Source: Chitinophagaceae bacterium | GTDB taxonomy: Bacteria; Bacteroidota; Bacteroidia; Chitinophagales; Chitinophagaceae | NCBI GenBank assembly: GCA_947454235.1 | Contig: CANGIY010000003.1 | Span: forward strand, 62,001-126,000 | Direction: 5' to 3' | DNA: 64,000 nucleotides | Shown here: positions 27,679 through 34,864 of the stretch, in pieces | How positions within the stretch are numbered: position 1 is the stretch's first letter | How the letters are laid out: each line of letters begins with the position of its first letter | The notes under the pieces: model-generated | The model's input: the letters and a program-made list of their open reading frames with translations, nothing else | Databases searched by the model: none | What the model was told of the DNA's origin: nothing | Program-made: the position numbers and the translations under genes

Positions 27679-29181
27679 TCAGGCAAAAAAACCATGTACA
27701 AACCACTGGGGCTGCTGCTCGCTGGCATAGCTACCCGAGCGAAACACCCAGTAACGTGCGCCATGCTCATCTTCAACACAATAGTAGTCGCGGTACAGCC
27801 CCTGATTGAGCCACCACTCCTGCTCTATGCGTTCAGGACCGTCGGCCTTTTTCACCTGATGCAGCTTGCCCCTGTAAATGAATAACATTGGCGGATAATC
27901 GGGTATGGGCACTGTCACCTCTATCAGTTCGGGTTGCAACAGCAGATGCAAGGGGCGGGGCAAATCGGTGCGCCACCCGGTGCCGGATTGCTCGGTCAGT
28001 GAGTTAGCCTGCCTGAAAGAACGCTCGGGCCAGTAATGTTCGGCAGGCAAATAACGGTGTATGGATTGCTGCCCCACCTTCACTGCCACCCTATCAAGTA
28101 ATTCCGACACTGCAACATCATCATGATGTCCCGTGGTGTGCCATAAAACCTCTTGCTCAATAGCCACATCTTCCACAACGGGAGCCTCAAGCATAAACAA
28201 CTCAATACCCAGGTCGGGGGCAATTGACGATATCTTTTCTTCGAACAAACGAAACAGATGCACCGCATTGCGCGATGCCCTCACAGTACCTATCTCTACC
28301 TGCTGTATGTTACCGTCAATGCGATAGCCTCTGAAAATACACCGCCGCAAACCCTTGCCTTCATCTGCAAGCCTGTGGCATAAAGTATCCAGCAACTGCC
28401 TGAGTGCCACCTCAATACCCGGTGCCGTGCGAATAGGTTCCAGACACGGAAGCCGCTCCTGATAAGGCTCTTGCGGCCGTATAGAAACCAATACTTCCTG
28501 CTCTTGCCCCAGCGCCTGATCTATTCGTAAAAGTGTTTGTTCGCCAAAACGCCGCCGGAGTGCCCTGCGTGGCAAGTGCATGAACTGGCTTACCAGCTTC
28601 ATGCCCAATTTCGACATACGCTCTACCACAAGCGGGTCAAGCCGTAGTGCAGCGGGCGGCAGCGGCAACAGCGCATCAGCCTGGCAAAAAGACGATACAA
28701 TAGGCGCTCCCTTGCTGTAGCGAGCCACCGCCCACGCAGCACCTGCGGTATCTGCCATGCCTACCCGCACATGATAGCCAAGTGCGCCCAACCGTGCTGT
28801 AATATCATCAATATATTGCTGCTCGCCACCCCATAAGTGCGGGCAACCACTGGCATCTAACAACAAACCTTCGGGTGGGTCAATAGCCACAATGGGGGTA
28901 TAACGTATGCACCACTCGCCCAATGCCGTAAGCAACTGCACCTCTTGCTCTGCCGTGTAGTCGTAAACAGGAATACCCGGCTGTATAGCCCTGCAATCGG
29001 CAGCAACCATGCCCGCACGAATACCTTGCTGATGCGCTTCGGGGCTTACCGATTTCACCATCATACGGCCGCGCTCGGGCGTTGCCAGCACAAAAGAGAC
29101 ACCCTTCAGGTCGGGGTGACGCCGCACCTGCCTGTCAGCGAGCAGGTGCATGAACCATATTGCAACAAATCTTCGGGGCAT
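27679..29181 (-). CDS. imuB: ImuB, catalytically dead Y-family polymerase homologue
   Basis: This 500-residue protein starts MPRRFVAIWF at the ATG 29179-29181, one base after the imuA stop. It has the Y-family fold but lacks the metal-binding acids: the first motif reads AIWF where active polymerases have an Asp pair, and the second reads LLLDASGCPHLWGG instead of an Asp-Glu motif. This is the known signature of ImuB, which acts as a hub recruiting DnaE2 to the beta clamp. A helix-hairpin-helix region follows (MSKLGMKLVSQFMHLPRRALRRRFG). A start nine codons upstream would overlap imuA and looks unlikely. Confidence 0.92.
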   Translation of the reverse strand: MPRRFVAIWFMHLLADRQVRRHPDLKGVSFVLATPERGRMMVKSVSPEAHQQGIRAGMVAADCRAIQPGIPVYDYTAEQEVQLLTALGEWCIRYTPIVAIDPPEGLLLDASGCPHLWGGEQQYIDDITARLGALGYHVRVGMADTAGAAWAVARYSKGAPIVSSFCQADALLPLPPAALRLDPLVVERMSKLGMKLVSQFMHLPRRALRRRFGEQTLLRIDQALGQEQEVLVSIRPQEPYQERLPCLEPIRTAPGIEVALRQLLDTLCHRLADEGKGLRRCIFRGYRIDGNIQQVEIGTVRASRNAVHLFRLFEEKISSIAPDLGIELFMLEAPVVEDVAIEQEVLWHTTGHHDDVAVSELLDRVAVKVGQQSIHRYLPAEHYWPERSFRQANSLTEQSGTGWRTDLPRPLHLLLQPELIEVTVPIPDYPPMLFIYRGKLHQVKKADGPERIEQEWWLNQGLYRDYYCVEDEHGARYWVFRSGSYASEQQPQWFVHGFFA

Positions 29182-29182
29182 A

Positions 29183-29920
29183 TCATCCGGTTTTAAGCAT
29201 TTGAGCACCGTCAGTTTGTGCCGGCCTTGAAAGAAATCTGAACCCTGTATCGCCCCACTCTACCTGCCACGACCCCGGCTTGCCATTGCGCACCTTCAGC
29301 AGGTTTACGTTCCAGCGGGGCGCACCTACACCCGGCATACCTTGTTCGGTAACACTCGCCATCGAACGTATCTTCCAGCGGGTAACACATGCCACTGTGT
29401 TTTCGGCACGGGGGCGATAGCGATGAATAAACCCTGTCACCCTGCTTTGCTCCACCGCCAGTTGCAGCCTGCGCGACTCTGTAAAACCCAACTCCCGCAG
29501 CTCGCCCACCACCGCCGTCAGCGATGTGCATTTGAGCCCTTCTTCAATAATCCACAAAGCCTCCTTAGGCCTGCCCGCATCAACAAAAATGACCCTATCG
29601 GGGGTAATACCAAAAAAGCGCAGTGCAGGTGGGTATATGGTGCGTTCAGTGCCTACCCAAAGACACATGCCACCACCCTGCATCAGCGGATTCAAGACCC
29701 CGGCTATAAAACCATTGGTGGCTGTGGCATCTTCCATGCCCGTGCTAATGAATTCATGTACCGCCCCTACAGGGAATACTTTATTGGGGAATGCCTGCTC
29801 TACCGGCCCTAGCCCCATAAGTTGCTTCATGCCCAATACCGGAGTATCGGAGCCCTGCATCGAGAGCACATCCCGTTGCAGTTGCCTGATGATATCCGAT
29901 TTGACAGAAGCCTGTACCAT
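29183..29920 (-). CDS. imuA: ImuA (RecA-like mutasome accessory protein)
   Basis: This 245-residue protein is a RecA-fold homologue of the ImuA group. Visible features are VFPVGAVHEFIS at the start of the core, GGGMCLWVGTERTIYPPALRFFGITPDRVIFVDAGRPKE, which parallels the RecA core strands, and RRLQLAVEQSRVTGFIHR. It lacks an obvious canonical Walker A (the equivalent segment has lost the GKT). It is the first gene of imuA-imuB-dnaE2, a DNA-damage-inducible translesion synthesis cassette in other phyla. Upstream is a -7-like box. No recognisable LexA operator could be assigned. Confidence 0.85.
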   Translation of the reverse strand: MVQASVKSDIIRQLQRDVLSMQGSDTPVLGMKQLMGLGPVEQAFPNKVFPVGAVHEFISTGMEDATATNGFIAGVLNPLMQGGGMCLWVGTERTIYPPALRFFGITPDRVIFVDAGRPKEALWIIEEGLKCTSLTAVVGELRELGFTESRRLQLAVEQSRVTGFIHRYRPRAENTVACVTRWKIRSMASVTEQGMPGVGAPRWNVNLLKVRNGKPGSWQVEWGDTGFRFLSRPAQTDGAQMLKTG

Positions 29921-29954
29921 AGCGGGTTTGAATAGTTTATTCCAATTTTATTGA

Positions 29955-29962
29955 CAAATTTA
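29955..29962 (-). promoter_or_regulatory. Candidate -7 element for imuA-imuB-dnaE2
   Basis: TAAATTTG on the minus strand matches TAnnTTTG and lies 34 bases before the imuA start. At the expected 21-base spacing upstream the trinucleotide is TTC rather than TTG, so this is a consensus -7 with an imperfect -33. Confidence 0.45.
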
Positions 29963-30096
29963 CGCCAATTTTCTTGTAATAAAGAATCAATGCTTGTCAT
30001 TTTTTCTGACCAAATTTAAAATGTTGAAAAATATGGAATAGCGAAACACCCAGCGCCCAAGACAGACACCGCCAAAAACCTACCCAACCGCCTTGT

Positions 30097-30426
30097 TTAA
30101 ATATTCTTTTTGCCCCAGATTTTAATCTGTTCCAATACAGGCGCGAGTTCCATCCCCTTGCTTGTGAGGGAATATTCTACCGTAGGAGGAACGGTTGCGT
30201 AAGGCACGCGGTTTACAATGCCGTTTTTCTCCAGCATCTTTAATTCTTTCACCAACATGCGCGTATTAATACCCTCAATGGTGCGCTCCAGTTCCTTAAA
30301 ACGCAGAGTACCGTTATTGAGCAGGACATAAATAATGGAAAAAGTCCACTTACCACCCACCAACTCAATTGTATTGCGGATAGGACACTCAGTTTTCGTG
30401 ATGTTTTTCAATTCTTTTTTTGTCAT
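30097..30426 (-). CDS. HxlR-family winged-helix transcriptional regulator
   Basis: This protein is 109 residues from the ATG at 30424-30426. The HxlR signature is complete: CPIRNTIELVGGKWTFSIIYVL with the conserved cysteine that in several members senses electrophiles or oxidants, LRFKELERTIEGINTRMLVKELKMLEKNGIV (recognition helix and turn), and VEYSLTSKGMELAPVL (wing). It is divergent from an Old Yellow Enzyme gene, the classical arrangement of a redox or electrophile sensor with its target. A perfect inverted repeat, GTTACT-N12-AGTAAC, lies in the shared promoter region. Confidence 0.93.
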   Translation of the reverse strand: MTKKELKNITKTECPIRNTIELVGGKWTFSIIYVLLNNGTLRFKELERTIEGINTRMLVKELKMLEKNGIVNRVPYATVPPTVEYSLTSKGMELAPVLEQIKIWGKKNI

Positions 30427-30460
30427 AGAACCCGCTACAGTAGCCAATACTTTACATTTT

Positions 30461-30484
30461 GTTACTACTACACAAAACAGTAAC
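30461..30484. promoter_or_regulatory. Candidate HxlR operator (inverted repeat)
   Basis: GTTACT (30461-30466) and AGTAAC (30479-30484) are perfect 6-bp inverted arms with a 12-base spacer. They lie between the divergent regulator and OYE genes, 4 bases upstream of the OYE -33 element. A direct repeat CCAATACTTT at 30444-30453 and at 30508-30517 brackets the region. Confidence 0.55.
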
Positions 30485-30487
30485 TAC

Positions 30488-30519
30488 TTGCAAAAGTAGC
30501 ACCAATACCAATACTTTTG
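30488..30519 (+). promoter_or_regulatory. Bacteroidota promoter of the OYE gene
   Basis: TTG at 30488-30490, a 21-base spacer, and TACTTTTG at 30512-30519 fit the -33/-7 consensus of the Bacteroidota primary sigma factor. The start codon follows 22 bases downstream. Confidence 0.75.
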
Positions 30520-30540
30520 CAGCAGAACAACACAATAACA

Positions 30541-31644
30541 ATGCCTGATATTTTTCAACCCTTAGCACTCAACAATACTATTACGCTACCCAACCGACTG
30601 GCACTGGCCCCCATGACCACCCAACAAAGTAATGCCGACGGCACCATTAGCGGCGATGAAGCCAACTGGCTGCAACGCGCATCAACCGACGGATATGGCA
30701 TGGTGATTTCGTGTGCGGCAGCTATATCAGGCACATCAATTGCTTTTTATAACCAGCTTAACCTGGGCAGCGACGCAGGATTGGAAGCATTGATGGATAC
30801 AGCTCAAAAAATGCAAAAAAGCATCAACATCATACAACTGTGCCACGCCGGGGCTAGGGCTGTAACCGAACTAACTGGTGTACCCGCAACAGCCCCATCG
30901 GCATTCAACATACCCGACATACCGAACTTCAAAGCACCACTACCGCTCTCAGAAGCACAGATTGAGACAATTGTCAACGACTTTGCCAAGGCGGCTGGAA
31001 GAGCTAAAAAAGCAGGCTTTCATGGCATAGAACTACATGGCGCCAACGGATACCTTTTCACTCAGTTCTTCAGTACCATGACCAATACCCGCACCGACGC
31101 CTGGGGTGGCAATGTACAAGGCAGGGCTAAATTTGCCATTGACGTGGTAAAGGCATGCAGAAAGGAAGCAGGTGAAGACTTTATCATTGGCTTCAGGATG
31201 AGCTTCGAAAACATGGGGCCACAAACAGGACTTGACATAGACGAAAACATAGCCATCATCAATTTACTGGCAGAAGCAGGCATCAATTATTGCCATTTTT
31301 CGCACCTCGCCTACAATGCCAACACCCAAAAATACCCCGAGCAAAAACTGATTACCTACTTACGCGCAAGACTCAACCCAAGCCTCCCGCTGATAGCCGT
31401 GGGTGGTGTCACAACACGTACACACGCTGAAGACGCACTTCTTTTGGGTGCCGATGCGGTAGCTGTTGGCAGAGCAGCAATTGGCAATATCGGCCTCCCT
31501 GAAACTTTCAGAGCCAATAAACAATTACAACACCAGACGCCGTACACCGCTGCCCACCTGATTGAGACAGGCATCAGCGAAGCATTCAGGGGATATTTAT
31601 TGAACGCACCACCACTTAGAAGTCTTAACATTGTACAACAATAA
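30541..31644 (+). CDS. NADH:flavin oxidoreductase, Old Yellow Enzyme family
   Basis: This 367-residue FMN-dependent TIM-barrel enzyme reduces activated C=C bonds of electrophiles with NAD(P)H. OYE landmarks are NRLALAPMTTQQSN, IIQLCHAGARA, GFHGIELHGANGYLFTQFFS (His-Asn pair for substrate binding), and the C-terminal FMN phosphate site IAVGGVTTRTHAEDALLLGADAVAVGRAAI. The ATG at 30541 gives MPDIFQPL; an upstream TTG lies inside the -7 box and is not a start. The divergent HxlR regulator and DinB-fold gene downstream suggest an electrophile-detoxification unit. GC content resembles that of the imu cassette. Confidence 0.93.
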   Translation: MPDIFQPLALNNTITLPNRLALAPMTTQQSNADGTISGDEANWLQRASTDGYGMVISCAAAISGTSIAFYNQLNLGSDAGLEALMDTAQKMQKSINIIQLCHAGARAVTELTGVPATAPSAFNIPDIPNFKAPLPLSEAQIETIVNDFAKAAGRAKKAGFHGIELHGANGYLFTQFFSTMTNTRTDAWGGNVQGRAKFAIDVVKACRKEAGEDFIIGFRMSFENMGPQTGLDIDENIAIINLLAEAGINYCHFSHLAYNANTQKYPEQKLITYLRARLNPSLPLIAVGGVTTRTHAEDALLLGADAVAVGRAAIGNIGLPETFRANKQLQHQTPYTAAHLIETGISEAFRGYLLNAPPLRSLNIVQQ

Positions 31645-31655
31645 AATAGCAACAA

Positions 31656-32141
31656 ATGAAAACGATATTAACCGCACAATTTGAACTCCAAAATAGCTGG
31701 TTCCTGAACGCTATTGAAGAGATCACCGACCACGAATCAAATATTGCGCTCACAGGCATGAACCCCATCAAGTGGCTTGCAGGACACCTGCTCAACACAA
31801 GAATGGTAGTACTACAGGCAATAACGGGTACAGGAGTTGACCCTGAACTTTATAAGCTTTTCGGCAAGGGTTCATCGGGCAAGGTTGATAGCTCCTCACC
31901 AACTATCGAAGAACTCATTGGCAGATGGAACACAGTTGCAGTGGAACTAAGTAAAACACTCAACGAACTGAGTGAAGAAAGACTACAATCGGCACCGCCA
32001 TTTCAAACATCAATCCCCGATACTACCCTACAAGGCTTTATCGCATACATGTCGGCACACGAAACATTTCATATCGGGCAAATTTCCATCATCCGCAAAA
32101 TGATGGGCAAGGAGTCAATGAAAATGGGTGCGCGCAAATAA
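31656..32141 (+). CDS. DinB-superfamily (DinB_2-like) metal-binding protein
   Basis: This 161-residue four-helix-bundle protein has the three histidines of the DinB/YfiT metal site: His44 in WLAGHLLNTRM and His135/His139 in SAHETFHIGQISIIRKMMG. Related proteins are thiol-dependent S-transferases or metal hydrolases of unknown substrate. It starts 11 bases after the OYE stop, so it is very likely in the same transcript and under the same HxlR control, which fits a role in handling electrophiles or thiol adducts. That role is inference. Confidence 0.87.
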   Translation: MKTILTAQFELQNSWFLNAIEEITDHESNIALTGMNPIKWLAGHLLNTRMVVLQAITGTGVDPELYKLFGKGSSGKVDSSSPTIEELIGRWNTVAVELSKTLNELSEERLQSAPPFQTSIPDTTLQGFIAYMSAHETFHIGQISIIRKMMGKESMKMGARK

Positions 32142-32190
32142 TTACTTCAACCTTGTTGATTTCGGTCATTTTTTGAACTGACGAAACTCA

Positions 32191-32222
32191 TTGCAAAGAC
32201 GCTACAACTGTAGATACTTTTG
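32191..32222 (+). promoter_or_regulatory. Orphan Bacteroidota promoter
   Basis: TTG at 32191-32193, 21-base spacer, TACTTTTG at 32215-32222: the same geometry as the OYE and rpsL promoters. No ORF follows before a terminator at 32291-32325. Confidence 0.65.
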
Positions 32223-32228
32223 CACCTG

Positions 32229-32325
32229 AGATTTTAAGTTATCACGTGCTTCAGCACTTAAGATACCGAGCCCTATTTGGTTGAGAATCGATTCCGGAGC
32301 TTATTAAGGCACCGGAATTTTTCTT
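32229..32325 (+). ncRNA. Candidate small RNA (~95 nt)
   Basis: A full-consensus promoter is followed within about 100 bases by a terminator hairpin, with no ATG between. Reading from the predicted start, there is a small 5' hairpin (GTGCTTCAGCAC), a single-stranded middle, and the terminal hairpin ATTCCGG...CCGGAAT followed by TTTTTCTTTT. A 12- to 13-codon GTG-initiated ORF is the only coding possibility and looks unimportant. Alternatively the hairpin simply ends the OYE-DinB transcript, and the promoter match is chance. Confidence 0.45.
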
Positions 32326-32326
32326 T
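32291..32326 (+). terminator. Rho-independent terminator
   Basis: A 7-bp stem ATTCCGG (32291-32297) and CCGGAAT (32312-32318) with a 14-base loop is followed by a T-rich run. It serves the candidate small RNA and/or the OYE-DinB operon. Confidence 0.75.
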
Positions 32327-32337
32327 TAATGGGCACG

Positions 32338-32366
32338 AAAAAGGTGACCTCTCTGACAGGCCACCC
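32338..32366 (-). terminator. Rho-independent terminator of the secreted-protein gene at 32.4-32.9 kb
   Basis: On the minus strand, GGTGGCCT and AGGTCACC pair over 8 positions with one G-T wobble, followed by five T. It lies 25 bases after the stop of the minus-strand gene. Confidence 0.75.
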
Positions 32367-32390
32367 CATATTAACAAACAGCTATTTTTA

Positions 32391-32948
32391 TTAGTTACTT
32401 GCAGTTGCTTTTTCGTCAAACTTACCATTCAAAGCGTCTGTTAGCTTTTTGATTTCAAGGTTATTTTGATCATGGAATAAAGCCATAAAGTAATTAGCCC
32501 TTCCATCGTTATCTTTCGCGTGCTTTATTTTAGTTTGAAAATCAACCGTGTTAGTGAGGAACGAAATATCAAAATCATGCATACTCACTGAGTACTTACC
32601 TGATTTCACACTGAGTTCCAGCAAATAGCTTACTGTATAAGTATGCTCTTCATCATGCTTTTCGTCAGTATATATATTGTAAGTAAGCTTTGACATAATC
32701 TTATTCCCAACTACCGCTACAGAATCGCAGGCCCTAAGTAACTTCAAGTACCTGCTAGCACTTTCCATCACCTGATTTTCACTAAACAAGTTGCCGTATT
32801 TCACCAAGGTATCGTAGTGAGGCAAACCACCCTGTGTAGGTATTTTGAGGTACGAATTTTGAAGCCAATCATATCTTTGACCAAGATTCTGAGCTTTTGC
32901 ATTACTCATGGCAAACATCGCGAACACTGCTAAAAATACTTTTTTCAT
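32391..32948 (-). CDS. Secreted protein of unknown function (DUF4468-like)
   Basis: This 185-residue protein has a clear signal peptide (MKKVFLAVFAMFAMSNAKAQ). The central part (SKLTYNIYTDEKHDEEHTYTV, then LELSVKSGKYSVSMHDFDI) has the alternating pattern of the DUF4468 TBP-like fold common in Bacteroidota, but I assign this only tentatively. The C-terminal 60 residues are helical and charged. Its promoter region is unusual: a -33/-7 pair preceded by two LytTR-like boxes, implying positive control by a LytTR response regulator. It is monocistronic with its own terminator. Confidence 0.72.
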   Translation of the reverse strand: MKKVFLAVFAMFAMSNAKAQNLGQRYDWLQNSYLKIPTQGGLPHYDTLVKYGNLFSENQVMESASRYLKLLRACDSVAVVGNKIMSKLTYNIYTDEKHDEEHTYTVSYLLELSVKSGKYSVSMHDFDISFLTNTVDFQTKIKHAKDNDGRANYFMALFHDQNNLEIKKLTDALNGKFDEKATASN

Positions 32949-33017
32949 AAAATTTGATTTTGCGAGTCTAACTTTCGTCCCCCTCTTTTGTTAATAATTT
33001 GTTGTCCGATTACGATG

Positions 33018-33087
33018 TAAAGATATACTCGATAACAACTCAATAACAACTATTTTTCACTAACGGTCGTTTTTTTTCACGAACGGT
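33018..33087 (-). promoter_or_regulatory. Promoter with tandem LytTR-like boxes
   Basis: Read on the minus strand: ACCGTTCGTG (33087-33078), ACCGTTAGTG (33067-33058), TTG (33049-33047), a 21-base spacer, then TATCTTTA (33025-33018), a one-mismatch -7. The boxes repeat directly with a 20-base period and resemble the ACCGTTCGTC-type sites of AlgR/LytTR-domain regulators. The start codon is at 32948. Confidence 0.55.
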
Positions 33088-33333
33088 AATTTGAACACAA
33101 AATCACTTTTTAAGAAAAAACCACACTAAACTATGATTATCAACACTTTATCAGAACTTCAAGCCTAAAACAAAAATACACAGCAGAATCAATCGTTAAC
33201 ACACATTTAACAATCAAATTGTTAACTAAATCACACAAAATATAATTTTTTCGACCTAAAAAATGCAAATATCTGTTTTCTCAATTAACAAAACACAGAA
33301 AAACAGCACCTAATCCAGCTAGATTAAGCATAT
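33088..33333. other. AT-rich non-coding stretch
   Basis: The strongly AT-rich sequence between the LytTR-like boxes and the end of the nucleoid-associated-protein gene holds no credible ORF, RNA gene or strong terminator. A TTAACAATCAAATTGTTAA-type palindrome lies near 33207-33226. Confidence 0.5.
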
Positions 33334-34377
33334 CTATAACTCTTCATCGAAATAGATTTTGTAAAAGTGCTTACCAACTGCCTGGTCGTAACCTTTTTCA
33401 ATCAAATCTTTATCGCCATGAATGTATACATGGAAATTGTGGTCTAGCTTAAGGACACTTTTATATACCCTTGCCTGCTTCTTAACCGCCTGCGTTGAAA
33501 TGCCAAATGATTCAGGGATATCAACTGCGTTATTTTCAGCAAATTCATTACCGAAATCAACAAACGATTGTATCAAGCCTTTTTCATGGAACACCTCATC
33601 TTTGAACTGCTCCATATCAAAACTCTCATTCGCCCTAAAATATTCCACCGAACGGTTCAGTAAGTCTATCTGATCAGTTTTAGCCATATTCAGTTCGGCT
33701 GGAGCGTGCTTGGCAATAAACTCACGCGTCATGGTCATTACACTGTTGGTTTGATAGAATTCATTGGCACGGGGTTGCAAATTCAAAAAAGTTTCCCGCC
33801 AGAAAACCGCTTCCTCCCCCTTCCCATTAGCATCGTACAGTAGCACCTCAAAACCCTCTTCAGCACTCAGCGGAAAAATTAGACACCCCTTATCAAATCT
33901 GGCAGCATCGACACCTTCACGCAAAGTGAAGGAAAAATTGCCGTCCTCGGTGTTCAAATCCAAAAAGTGATTTTTCGATTCAGCTTTATAAATACCTATT
34001 GCCTCAACATACTTACCATTATACAGGCAGTTATCGTATAGGCACAAATACAAATCGCCGTCTTTGATTTTAGGGTGGGTTGTGCTTTCATATAAATGGC
34101 GCGCTATGCGCACACTGTTTTCATGAAAATCAATATCACCGGCAAATGACTCCAGGCAGAAGTTGTAAATCTCATTGTATTCGAGCGAAGCCGCGTGCGA
34201 AAAAGAATACACGCTTTTATCATCAGCGAACTTACTAAGAAACGGAGTCTTCAACAATTCCAGTTCTCGCTTGGTAACGGGCAAACTTTCTTTTGACGTC
34301 ACAAGTTCGGCACCATTGCCTTTATTACCTACCCTGTGTGCTGACACCTGAACCAATACGCTTTCTGACAAATCCAT
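33334..34377 (-). CDS. Nucleoid-associated protein, NdpA/YejK family
   Basis: From the ATG at 34375-34377 this is a 347-residue protein that begins MDLSESVLVQVSAHRVGNKG. It matches the 37-kDa nucleoid-associated protein family: YSFSHAASLEYNEIYNF, IARHLYESTTHPKIKDGDLYL, LREGVDAARFDKGCLIFPL and YFRANESFDMEQFKDEVF. Homologues bind DNA or the nucleoid; the molecular role is not well defined. An upstream ATG would add 14 residues that are not family-like. No partner gene is obvious, and a terminator separates it from the DUF3098-ftsX unit. Confidence 0.85.
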   Translation of the reverse strand: MDLSESVLVQVSAHRVGNKGNGAELVTSKESLPVTKRELELLKTPFLSKFADDKSVYSFSHAASLEYNEIYNFCLESFAGDIDFHENSVRIARHLYESTTHPKIKDGDLYLCLYDNCLYNGKYVEAIGIYKAESKNHFLDLNTEDGNFSFTLREGVDAARFDKGCLIFPLSAEEGFEVLLYDANGKGEEAVFWRETFLNLQPRANEFYQTNSVMTMTREFIAKHAPAELNMAKTDQIDLLNRSVEYFRANESFDMEQFKDEVFHEKGLIQSFVDFGNEFAENNAVDIPESFGISTQAVKKQARVYKSVLKLDHNFHVYIHGDKDLIEKGYDQAVGKHFYKIYFDEEL

Positions 34378-34411
34378 AAATACTACCTTATTTGAATTGG
34401 GATACAAAAAT

Positions 34412-34438
34412 AAAGGCAACCGGTGACGGTTGCCTCAT
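34412..34438 (-). terminator. Rho-independent terminator after the DUF3098 gene
   Basis: AGGCAACCG (34414-34422) and CGGTTGCCT (34427-34435) form a 9-bp stem with a 4-base loop. On the minus strand TTTATTTTTG follows. Confidence 0.88.
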
Positions 34439-34458
34439 AAAAGATGGTTATTAACTAA

Positions 34459-34800
34459 TTAGTTTTTAGGCTTCTTCATGATTGCATAGATTTCTAATGC
34501 AATACCCGACAATAACACTATTGGCGCCAATGTAATGCGGCGGAAGCTATAAATTTCGTCATAATGAAATTCATGAGGGTTTGCACTTTTACCGCCTGAC
34601 ATTAAAACGAAACCGAGTAAAATGAGCGCAAGCCCTGCAAAAACCAACATGTAGTTTTCTTTATCAAACAGAAAAGCCTGATCTGATTTAGTTCTTTCGC
34701 TATTCAAATCTGACTTAAGCGTTGGTGCTGAAGAAGCAATTGGTCGGCCCGGTGTTGCTGCTATCGGTTTGCTTTCGCTGGTCTTTAAAGGAGTTGACAT
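34459..34800 (-). CDS. DUF3098 membrane protein
   Basis: This 113-residue protein has a ~45-residue Ser/Thr/Pro-rich cytoplasmic N-terminus and two transmembrane segments (YMLVFAGLALILLGFVLMSGG and ITLAPIVLLSGIALEIYAIM). FRRITLAPIVLLSG is characteristic of DUF3098. The gene follows ftsX by 64 bases, the usual Bacteroidota order, and so may be co-expressed with division functions, though its role is unknown. Confidence 0.88.
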   Translation of the reverse strand: MSTPLKTSESKPIAATPGRPIASSAPTLKSDLNSERTKSDQAFLFDKENYMLVFAGLALILLGFVLMSGGKSANPHEFHYDEIYSFRRITLAPIVLLSGIALEIYAIMKKPKN

Positions 34801-34864
34801 TTTATATACTTTTTATCGTTTCCGTAATAAAACGGGTTCAAAAATAATGGTTTCTGTAGAATAA

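Noticed and set aside
27666-27779. Longer start for dnaE2 overlapping imuB
   Set aside because: The extra residues are not DnaE2-like; the PHP domain begins at MRYTELQ right after the imuB stop.
32242-32252. CACGTG as a possible parS half near the small-RNA candidate
   Set aside because: Flanking bases do not fit the TGTTNCACGTGAAACA consensus; CACGTG also occurs by chance inside lpxA.
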